Below, piece by piece: positions 1-5,170 of a stretch of DNA of 6,816 bases. The notes under the pieces were generated by a model. The model saw nothing but the letters and a program-made list of their open reading frames with translations. It did not search any database and was not told the DNA's origin. The stretch is from an uncultured Lachnospiraceae bacterium (GTDB taxonomy: Bacteria; Bacillota; Clostridia; Lachnospirales; Lachnospiraceae). Position 1 is the first letter of the stretch; every line of letters begins with the position of its first letter. The stretch lies in assembly GCA_946623295.1 (NCBI GenBank), contig CAMOQY010000077.1, positions 1-6,816 on the forward strand, given 5' to 3'. A program made the translations under genes and the position numbers.

Positions 1-492
1 GGCGGATGCGTCGGCGGCGTGCTGGCTGTGGAAACTCCGTTCGTGTCAGAAGTCAGACTCAAGACGCTGCGCAAATATATGCCTGTCTCTGTCAGCAGCA
101 TCGACGAGAATGACCTGGGCGCCCTTGCCAATACGGAGCCCATAGAATATGAAGCTGTATCCACTCTCGGTTCTACTATGGAGGAGAGCTTCAGACTGCT
201 CGGACAGGCAGAGCGCATCGAAAAACGCCTTCCCGGCCTTGACTGCGGCAGCTGCGGCGCTCCGAACTGCAAGGCGCTCTCCCAGGATATCGTGCTCGGC
301 AAAGCCAGCGAGAACGATTGTGTCTTTATATTAAAGGATAAGATCCGGGAACTCGGCGAGCGGGCCCGCGAGCTTGAAGATGATCTTCAGGGCATCACCA
401 ACGCCGATACCGCGCTTTCGGTGGTAAAGGAATACGCCAGACGTCTGAACAAAGAGATCATAAGCCTGGACGGTGATGAGGTATCAAAATGA
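1..492 (+). CDS. [FeFe]-hydrogenase-like protein, HydS/sensory type, C-terminal part (5' end outside window)
   Basis: The frame is open from base 1, so this is the last 163 residues of a longer protein. The first visible residues read GGCVGG, which matches the end of the third H-cluster motif (CxxGCxxGG) of [FeFe] hydrogenases. After it comes a VETPFV segment of the kind I associate with sensory, non-bioenergetic family members. Next is a small Fe-S domain with C82, C85, C90 and C107 (C-x2-C-x4-C-x16-C), the PF04060-like four-Cys pattern. A charged helix (about 109-125), possibly a short coiled coil, follows. No PAS or phosphatase domain comes after it, unlike the longer HydS proteins. The likely role is a cytoplasmic H2 or redox sensor or scaffold rather than a bulk hydrogenase; this is inference, because the first two H-cluster motifs are out of view. 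The stop codon overlaps the next start (ATGA), so the two genes are probably translationally coupled. Confidence 0.8.
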   Translation, partial: GGCVGGVLAVETPFVSEVRLKTLRKYMPVSVSSIDENDLGALANTEPIEYEAVSTLGSTMEESFRLLGQAERIEKRLPGLDCGSCGAPNCKALSQDIVLGKASENDCVFILKDKIRELGERARELEDDLQGITNADTALSVVKEYARRLNKEIISLDGDEVSK

Positions 493-815
493 CAGTATCA
501 GAATTATCAGAAAAAAACATTTTCGAAGCGATAAACATTTCCGATCCCGACCGTGAGATAGGGACGCCTTTCTGCTGCGATCTTCTGAGCATCGCAATGG
601 GCAAAGCGCCCGCGGGCTGCTCCTGGGTCACGGTCATGAGCAACATCAATACGCTTGCGGTGGCGACGCTTGCCGATGCGGCGCTCGTCGTGCTTGCCGA
701 GGGAGCTCGCCCCGACGAGAGCGTTACGGCCAAGGCCGCCGAGCAGGGCGTGAACCTTTTTGCCACGCCGCTGCCCATCTTTGAAGCCGCGCTGAAAATT
801 CACGAGCTCATATAA
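489..815 (+). CDS. DRTGG-domain-like small protein
   Basis: This 108-residue cytoplasmic protein has no signal peptide or membrane segment. Its start ATG overlaps the upstream stop as ATGA, and a GAGG Shine-Dalgarno (478-481) lies 7 bases ahead, which supports this start. The body, from about residue 11 (IFEAINISD) to the hydrophobic run NTLAVATLADAALVVLAEG (53-71) and the end, resembles DRTGG domains (PF07085). These are small domains found alone or beside CBS and phosphotransacetylase domains, and their molecular function is unclear. Single-domain copies recur next to hydrogenase-like and PHP genes in Clostridia, as far as I recall. C29, C30 and C44 are present but form no known cluster motif. 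Its position suggests it partners the hydrogenase-like protein, perhaps as a ligand-binding or regulatory subunit. The family call rests on overall resemblance and context, since no invariant motif settles it. Confidence 0.7.
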   Translation: MTVSELSEKNIFEAINISDPDREIGTPFCCDLLSIAMGKAPAGCSWVTVMSNINTLAVATLADAALVVLAEGARPDESVTAKAAEQGVNLFATPLPIFEAALKIHELI

Positions 816-818
816 TTT

Positions 819-968
819 TGCCGCAGGCGCCGCGTATACCCATGGGCGGTACTTCTTCGTCCGCCGGTACTTAATGAGTTCGAGCGTCAGCGACGAACGA
901 ATTTAGTACCGCTGCGAGACGAAGGTAGCGAGAGCGTGCCGCCCAGGGTATACGCGGCGCCTGCGGCA
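819..968. repeat. 150-base imperfect palindrome between the DRTGG and PHP genes
   Basis: Bases 819-841 and 946-968 are perfect 23-base inverted arms (left arm begins TGCCGCAGGCGCC). Pairing continues inward after a one-base bulge: 843-852 with 936-945 (one G-U), 855-861 with 918-924, 865-871 with 905-911, and 878-882 with 894-898. Transcribed, it would form one long hairpin filling nearly the whole 172-base gap. No convincing target-site duplication is visible; ATAA lies near both ends (812-815 and 971-974) but is too short to count. No T-tract follows it, so it is not a standard terminator. It may be a MITE-like or other dispersed intergenic repeat, or a structured RNA or processing element that sets PHP expression. 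Copy number in the genome would decide. Confidence 0.75.
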
Positions 969-987
969 GGATAAGAGTGTAACTCAC

Positions 988-1704
988 ATGACCAACCTTT
1001 TCTATGATCTTCATATCCACTCCTGTCTCTCACCCTGCGGTGACGACGACATGACCCCGGCAAACATCGCCGGAATGGCCGCGATCAAGGGGCTGGACGT
1101 CGTTGCGCTCACAGATCACAACACCTGCCGCAACTGCGGACCCTTTATGAAAGCCGCTGCGGAGTACGGCCTCCTTGCGATCCCGGGCATGGAGCTCACG
1201 ACCATGGAAGAGATCCACGCAGTCTGTCTCTTTCCGGATCTTGACGCTGCGCTGCGCTTTGACGAGTACGTCTACAGCCGCCTCCAGAAGATCCCCAACC
1301 GTACCGACATCTTCGGCAACCAGTTCATCTACGGCGACGACGACCGGATCATAGGCACCGAGCCGTATTTCCTTACAAATGCCACCGATATATCCTTCGA
1401 CGAGGTCTGGGATCTGGCCGCGGACTACGGCGGCGTCATGTTTCCTGCTCATCTCGACAAGACAACGACAAGCCTTATATCAAACCTTGGCTTTATCCCC
1501 GAGGGAAGCAGATTCGCGGCAGCCGAGATCAAGGACCTGTCAAATCTCCACAGGCTCCGCCGCGAGCACCCGTATCTTGAGCACTGCAGGATCATCTCAG
1601 ATTCCGACGCCCATTACCTCGGCGACATCCACGAAGCTGAGCTTACGATACCGCTTGAAGAGCGCACGCCTCAGGCGCTTCTTGATTATCTTTCCGGAGC
1701 ATAA
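988..1704 (+). CDS. PHP-domain metal-dependent phosphoesterase
   Basis: This 238-residue soluble protein has the PHP (polymerase and histidinol phosphatase) fold signatures. They are DLHIHS (H9, H11), LTDHN (D43, H44), GMEL (E69), EIH (H77), PAH (H155) and DSDAH (D207, H209), so a full metal-binding set for a two- or three-metal site appears intact. Family members hydrolyse phosphoesters such as histidinol phosphate, nucleotides or 3'-phosphoadenosine 5'-phosphate. The substrate here cannot be read from sequence. Two Cys pairs, C13/C17 and C47/C50, sit beside metal motifs. The start at 988 is the first in-frame ATG; its ribosome-binding site is weak (AAGAG at 973-977), and the long palindrome ends only 19 bases upstream. 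The gene closes the upstream operon and is followed by a terminator. It probably belongs functionally with the two genes before it. Confidence 0.9.
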   Translation: MTNLFYDLHIHSCLSPCGDDDMTPANIAGMAAIKGLDVVALTDHNTCRNCGPFMKAAAEYGLLAIPGMELTTMEEIHAVCLFPDLDAALRFDEYVYSRLQKIPNRTDIFGNQFIYGDDDRIIGTEPYFLTNATDISFDEVWDLAADYGGVMFPAHLDKTTTSLISNLGFIPEGSRFAAAEIKDLSNLHRLRREHPYLEHCRIISDSDAHYLGDIHEAELTIPLEERTPQALLDYLSGA

Positions 1705-1727
1705 ATCAAAATGATAAGCCGGTACGG

Positions 1728-1758
1728 AAAAAGTTAGCAAAAGCTAACTTTTTCTTTT
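1728..1758 (+). terminator. Rho-independent terminator after the PHP gene
   Basis: An 11-base perfect stem (1728-1738 pairs with 1743-1753; core GTTAGC/GCTAAC) closes an AAAA loop and runs into a T-rich tail (TTTTTCTTTT). It begins 24 bases after the PHP stop codon. It separates the putative sensory operon from the hydrogenase operon. The A-rich left arm could also let it act weakly on the minus strand, but no minus-strand gene faces it. Confidence 0.9.
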
Positions 1759-1802
1759 AAAAAAATCAGGGAAAACATGACAAAAACCATCGTTAAATAT
1801 TT

Positions 1803-1830
1803 GTCAGAAAGTATTGCAATACGCGCTGAC
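1803..1830. promoter_or_regulatory. 28-base dyad over the hydrogenase promoter, candidate operator
   Basis: The layout is GTCAG, three bases, the perfect 12-base palindrome GTATTGCAATAC (1811-1822), three bases, then CTGAC. Both arm pairs share one centre, between 1816 and 1817; only the three-base spacers (AAA and GCG) fail to pair. The core covers the proposed -35 hexamer, the position where a dimeric repressor would block RNA polymerase. It does not match the Rex consensus (TTGTnAAnnnnTTnACAA). The regulator is unknown. Confidence 0.55.
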
Positions 1831-1841
1831 TATGCTAAAAT
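1814..1841 (+). promoter_or_regulatory. Probable housekeeping-sigma promoter with extended -10 for the hydrogenase operon
   Basis: The proposed -35 is TTGCAA (1814-1819), followed by a 16-base spacer and -10 TAAAAT (1836-1841). The bases just before the -10, TATGC, match the TRTGn extended -10 of Firmicutes sigma-A promoters. Transcription would begin near 1848, leaving a leader of about 50 bases before hydC. Support also comes from position: it lies between a terminator and a strong ribosome-binding site, in the most AT-rich part of the window. An alternative -10, TATTAT (1841-1846), has poorer spacing. Confidence 0.6.
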
Positions 1842-1847
1842 ATTATA

Positions 1848-1859
1848 GCTGATTTCAGC
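1848..1859 (+). promoter_or_regulatory. Small dyad in the hydC leader
   Basis: GCTGA, two bases, then TCAGC forms a perfect 5-base inverted repeat at or just after the predicted transcription start, followed by seven A residues. It shares the CTGA/TCAG half-sequence with the outer arms of the 1803-1830 dyad, so it may be a second weak binding site for the same regulator. It could equally be a 5' mRNA hairpin or chance. Confidence 0.3.
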
Positions 1860-1885
1860 AAAAAAAGTATGTAATCATTACTAAA

Positions 1886-1892
1886 AAGGAGG
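1886..1892 (+). promoter_or_regulatory. Strong Shine-Dalgarno that fixes the hydC start
   Basis: AAGGAGG lies 8 bases ahead of ATG 1901, which is ideal spacing. An in-frame TTG at 1895 would leave only 2 bases and cannot be the start, so hydC begins at 1901. Confidence 0.9.
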
Positions 1893-1900
1893 TTTTGGAA

Positions 1901-2395
1901 ATGGCTTTGAAGAAAACGTCGGTTCCGTTCAAGGGTACTCCCGAGCAGGAAGCGGAACTGAAAAAAGTCATTGCTGAGATGAAAGACGTACCCGGCGCTC
2001 TGATGCCCATCATGCAGAAGGCCCAGGAGATCTACGGCTATCTTCCCATTGAGGTCCAGACCATGATCTCTGACGAGACCGGTATCCCCATCGAGAAGAT
2101 CTACGGCGTAGCGACTTTCTATGCTCAGTTTGCGCTGGAGCCCAAGGGCGAGTATCAGGTATCCGTATGTCTCGGTACCGCGTGCTATGTCAAGGGTTCC
2201 GCAAAGATCCTTGAGAAGGTCGAGGAGACCCTCGGGATCAAGACAGGAGAGTGCACGCCCGACGGCAAGTTCTCTATCGTGTCCTGCCGCTGCGTGGGAG
2301 CCTGCGGCCTCGCGCCCGTCATGATGATCAACGATGAAGTCTTCGGCCGTCTGACGCCGGATCAGGTACCCGGCATCCTGGCTAAATACGCGTAA
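1901..2395 (+). CDS. hydC: NAD(P)-linked [FeFe] hydrogenase subunit, NuoE-like [2Fe-2S] protein (HydC/HndA)
   Basis: This 164-residue protein has the normal length for NuoE-type (24 kDa) subunits. An N-terminal helical part (about 15-80, including the family motif GVATFYAQF) precedes a thioredoxin-like domain. That domain has the [2Fe-2S] ligands C90 and C95 (CLGTAC) and C131 and C135 (CVGAC); C129 is an extra Cys. In HydABC/HndABCD complexes this subunit sits beside the flavin subunit and takes part in electron transfer between NAD(P)H, ferredoxin and the hydrogenase. The start is set by the Shine-Dalgarno at 1886-1892, giving MALKKTS as the N-terminus. It is the first gene of the catalytic operon, directly behind the proposed promoter, and ends two bases before the ATPase gene. 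The family assignment is firm; use of NAD versus NADP cannot be told from this subunit. Confidence 0.95.
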   Translation: MALKKTSVPFKGTPEQEAELKKVIAEMKDVPGALMPIMQKAQEIYGYLPIEVQTMISDETGIPIEKIYGVATFYAQFALEPKGEYQVSVCLGTACYVKGSAKILEKVEETLGIKTGECTPDGKFSIVSCRCVGACGLAPVMMINDEVFGRLTPDQVPGILAKYA

Positions 2396-2397
2396 CC

Positions 2398-2955
2398 ATG
2401 ATGACAGAGATCTCCCTTAACGTACTGGATGTGGCGGAGAATTCCACGAGAGCCGGCGCCAGCCTGGTGACGATACTTGTAGACGTGGACACCGCTGCCG
2501 ACACCCTTACAGTTACGATCAGAGACGATGGCTGCGGCATGACCCCAGAGCAGGTCAGCCGCGTCACGGATCCGTTCTTCACCACCCGCACCACCCGAAA
2601 GGTCGGGCTCGGAGTGCCTTTCTTCAAGATGGCGGCCGAGGCGACGGGAGGAAGCTTTTCCATCACTTCGGCGGTGGGAGAGGGGACGGACGTAAAAGCG
2701 GTCTTCGGACTATCCAGTATAGATCGCATGCCTCTGGGTGATATCAGTACCACTATCCAGAACCTCATCATATACCATCCGGAAAGCGATTTCCTGTACC
2801 GGTATACCTACGACGGAAGATCATTTACTCTGGACACAAGGGAGCTTCGGGAGATCCTTGGCGGGATCCCGCTGGACACCCCCGAGGTGGCACAGTACAT
2901 TATGGAGTATCTCACGGAAAACAAATCAGAAACAGATGGCGGAGCTGTCATCTGA
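2398..2955 (+). CDS. Stand-alone GHKL (histidine-kinase-like) ATPase
   Basis: This 185-residue soluble protein has a HATPase_c domain over about residues 1-105. The N box is LDVAENS (E14, N15), the G1 box DDGCGM (43-48), and the G2-like segment VGLGVPFF (69-76) is followed by GTDVK near 96-100. These are Bergerat-fold ATP-binding motifs. No dimerisation and phosphoacceptor His domain, receiver or membrane segment is present, so it is not a classical sensor kinase by itself. The roughly 80-residue C-terminal tail (MPLGDISTTIQN onward) is unrecognised. It begins two bases after the hydC stop with no visible Shine-Dalgarno (tandem ATGs at 2398 and 2401), so translation probably depends on hydC. 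An ATPase at this spot recurs in clostridial hydrogenase operons, as I recall. Its job is unknown; a serine-kinase-like, assembly or regulatory role would fit. Confidence 0.88.
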   Translation: MMTEISLNVLDVAENSTRAGASLVTILVDVDTAADTLTVTIRDDGCGMTPEQVSRVTDPFFTTRTTRKVGLGVPFFKMAAEATGGSFSITSAVGEGTDVKAVFGLSSIDRMPLGDISTTIQNLIIYHPESDFLYRYTYDGRSFTLDTRELREILGGIPLDTPEVAQYIMEYLTENKSETDGGAVI

Positions 2956-2975
2956 TCCGCTGAAAGGAGAAAACT

Positions 2976-3353
2976 ATGAAGAGTCTCGCGGAACTGCAGG
3001 CTATCAGAGAAAAAATGAAAAACACCATGAGCATGCGCGATGAGGATGCGAGCGGCATCCGTGTCGTGGTAGGCATGGCCACCTGCGGCATCGCCGCCGG
3101 CGCGCGCCCCGTGCTCAACGAATTTGCAAAGCTCGTCCAGGAAAAGGGCCTCTCCGACAGAGTCAAGGTCTCACAGACAGGCTGCATCGGTCTGTGCCAG
3201 TATGAGCCGATCGTCGAGGTCTTTGAGCCCGGCAGAGAGAAAGTTACCTACATCAAGATGGATGCGCAGAAGGCCGCAGAGGTCGTCGAGCGCCATCTCG
3301 AGGCGGGCCATGTCGTCGAGAAGTACACCATGGCCAAGTCAGGACTTAAATAA
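2976..3353 (+). CDS. hndB: HndB-like thioredoxin-fold [2Fe-2S] ferredoxin of the hydrogenase complex
   Basis: The protein has 125 residues. After a charged N-terminal helix (1-25) comes a thioredoxin-like ferredoxin domain: strand GIRVVVGMATCG, helix, strand VKVSQTGCIGLC, then EPIVEV. Its only cysteines are C37, C70 and C74. Aligned by eye with the N-terminus of the HydB gene product, C37 matches the second ligand, and the first is replaced by V32, so the usual four-Cys [2Fe-2S] set is incomplete. The arrangement corresponds to hndB between the NuoE-like and NuoF-like genes of the Desulfovibrio NADP-reducing hydrogenase. Translation starts from AAAGGAGA (2963-2970), about 5 bases before the ATG, and 20 bases separate it from the ATPase gene. 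It probably binds HydB as a structural or electron-transfer subunit. Confidence 0.88.
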   Translation: MKSLAELQAIREKMKNTMSMRDEDASGIRVVVGMATCGIAAGARPVLNEFAKLVQEKGLSDRVKVSQTGCIGLCQYEPIVEVFEPGREKVTYIKMDAQKAAEVVERHLEAGHVVEKYTMAKSGLK

Positions 3354-3367
3354 TCAGGAGGACAGAC

Positions 3368-5158
3368 ATGTATCGTTCACACGTACTTATTTGCGGCGGC
3401 ACCGGATGTACTTCCTCCGGCAGCCAGAAGGTCCGTGCTGCGCTGATCGATGAGATCAGGAAACAGGGCCTTGAGGACGAAGTCAACGTAGTCGAGACCG
3501 GCTGCCACGGACTCTGCGAGCAGGGCCCCGTCATGGTCGTCTATCCCGACTCCACTTTCTATGCGCAGGTAAAGCCTGAGGACGTTCCCGAGATCGTCAC
3601 CGAGCACCTGCTCAAGGGCCGTCCCGTCACCCGCCTTATTTACAATGAGGCAGTCACCGACGAGGGCAAGGTCCTTTCACTCAACGACACTGATTTCTAC
3701 AAAAAGCAGGTTCGCGTGGCTCTGCGTAACTGCGGCGTCATCGATCCTGAAAACATCGAGGAATATATCGGTACCGGCGGCTACCAGGCTCTGGGCAAGG
3801 TCCTTACCGAGATGACCCCTGATCAGGTCATCCAGGAAGTCCTTGACTCCGGTCTGCGCGGACGCGGCGGCGGCGGATTCCCTACCGGTCTGAAATGGAA
3901 GCTCTGCGCTCCCAACAAGGCTGATCAGAAGTTTGTCTGCTGCAACGCCGACGAGGGCGACCCCGGTGCTTTCATGGACCGTTCGGTCCTTGAGGGCGAC
4001 CCTCATTCCGTGCTTGAGGCTATGGCCATCGCCGGCTACGCCATCGGCGCAAATCAGGGCTACATCTACGTTCGTGCGGAGTATCCCATCGCCGTCAAGC
4101 GTCTGGAGATCGCCATAAAGCAGGCTCACGAATACGGTCTGCTGGGCGAGGATATCTTCGGAACCGGCTTCAACTTTGATATAGGGCTCCGTCTCGGCGC
4201 CGGCGCTTTCGTCTGCGGCGAGGAGACTGCTCTGATGCGCTCCATCGAGGGCAAGCGCGGCGAGCCCAGGCCCCGTCCTCCTTTCCCTGCGGTAAAGGGT
4301 CTTTTTGACAAGCCTACCATCCTTAACAACGTTGAGACCTACGCAAATATCCCCGAGATCATCAACCGCGGCGCTGCCTGGTTTGCTTCCATGGGCGTCG
4401 GCAAGTCAAAGGGTACAAAGGTCTTCGCGCTCGGCGGAAAGATCACCAATACCGGTCTTGTGGAGATCCCCATGGGTACGCCTCTGCGTACCATCATCGA
4501 GGACATCGGCGGCGGCTGCCCGAACGGCAAGAAGTTCAAGGCCGTTCAGACCGGCGGACCTTCCGGCGGCTGCATCCCCGCTTCCTACATCGACATCCCC
4601 GTCGACTACGATCATCTGGCCGAGATCGGCTGCATTATCGGATCCGGCGGTATGATCGTCATGGACGAGGACAACTGCATGGTCGATATCGCCAAGTTCT
4701 TCCTTGAGTTTACCGTGGATGAGTCCTGCGGCAAGTGTACCGCCTGCCGTATCGGTACCCGCCGCATGCTTGAGATCCTTGAAAAGATCACCTCCGGCAA
4801 CGGCACCATGGAGGATCTGGACAAGCTGGAGCAGCTGGCCTACTACGTCAAGAACAACTCCCTCTGCGGACTCGGCCAGACCGCTCCCAACCCGGTCATC
4901 TCCACGCTGAAGTTCTTCCGCGACGAGTACATCGCTCATATCGTGGACAAAAAGTGCCCTGCTCACGTTTGCAAGTCTCTGCTTCAGTACACCATCGATC
5001 CCGCGAAGTGCAAGGGCTGCACGGCCTGCGCCCGCCAGTGCCCTGTTTCTGCCATCAGCGGAAAGGTCAAGGAGCCTCACGTCATCGATCAGAGCAAGTG
5101 CATCAAGTGCGGCGCATGTATGGCGACCTGTAAGTTCGGCGCCATCAGCAGACAGTAA
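3368..5158 (+). CDS. hydB: NAD(P)-linked [FeFe] hydrogenase flavin subunit, NuoF-like (HydB/HndC)
   Basis: This 596-residue protein has three parts. Residues 1-90 are a thioredoxin-like [2Fe-2S] domain (C9, C14, C46, C50). Residues about 110-520 are the NuoF core, with the nucleotide/FMN-binding glycine-rich GRGGGGFPTGLKW (165-177), CNADEGDPGAFMDR, GEETALMRSIEGKRGEPRPR and a [4Fe-4S] site C454-x2-C457-x2-C460 with C500. Residues 540-596 hold two ferredoxin-type [4Fe-4S] motifs (C548/551/554/558 and C578/581/584/588). A further pair, C530 and C535, lies just before them. The subunit oxidises or reduces NAD(P)(H) at FMN and in bifurcating relatives is where electrons split between NAD(P) and ferredoxin. 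AGGAGG (3356-3361) lies 6 bases ahead of the ATG. Codon use is strongly biased to C- and G-ending codons, which suggests high expression. No truncation is seen. Confidence 0.97.
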   Translation: MYRSHVLICGGTGCTSSGSQKVRAALIDEIRKQGLEDEVNVVETGCHGLCEQGPVMVVYPDSTFYAQVKPEDVPEIVTEHLLKGRPVTRLIYNEAVTDEGKVLSLNDTDFYKKQVRVALRNCGVIDPENIEEYIGTGGYQALGKVLTEMTPDQVIQEVLDSGLRGRGGGGFPTGLKWKLCAPNKADQKFVCCNADEGDPGAFMDRSVLEGDPHSVLEAMAIAGYAIGANQGYIYVRAEYPIAVKRLEIAIKQAHEYGLLGEDIFGTGFNFDIGLRLGAGAFVCGEETALMRSIEGKRGEPRPRPPFPAVKGLFDKPTILNNVETYANIPEIINRGAAWFASMGVGKSKGTKVFALGGKITNTGLVEIPMGTPLRTIIEDIGGGCPNGKKFKAVQTGGPSGGCIPASYIDIPVDYDHLAEIGCIIGSGGMIVMDEDNCMVDIAKFFLEFTVDESCGKCTACRIGTRRMLEILEKITSGNGTMEDLDKLEQLAYYVKNNSLCGLGQTAPNPVISTLKFFRDEYIAHIVDKKCPAHVCKSLLQYTIDPAKCKGCTACARQCPVSAISGKVKEPHVIDQSKCIKCGACMATCKFGAISRQ

Positions 5159-5170
5159 GGAGGTCGCATA

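Noticed and set aside
19..21. GTG at 19 as the true start of the first gene
   Set aside because: The frame is open to base 1 and the upstream residues GGCVGG form a conserved hydrogenase motif, so the gene continues beyond the window.
819..968. Reading the palindrome as a rho-independent terminator or tRNA
   Set aside because: No T-tract follows either arm, and the structure is one long hairpin rather than a cloverleaf.
1030..1452. Minus-strand open frame opposite the PHP gene
   Set aside because: The plus-strand frame carries all PHP metal motifs; the reverse frame has none and no ribosome-binding site was found.
1801..1832. Rex (NADH-sensing repressor) binding site
   Set aside because: The dyad core GTATTGCAATAC and arms do not fit the TTGTnAAnnnnTTnACAA pattern; only the leading TTGT is similar.
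1895..1900. In-frame TTG start extending hydC by two residues
   Set aside because: It leaves only two bases after the Shine-Dalgarno; ATG 1901 has ideal 8-base spacing.
4406..5080. Long minus-strand open frame (224 codons) opposite hydB
   Set aside because: It is the complement of a highly biased, conserved coding region with full Fe-S motifs on the plus strand; low-complexity Ala/Gly/Asp-rich translation with no recognisable domain.
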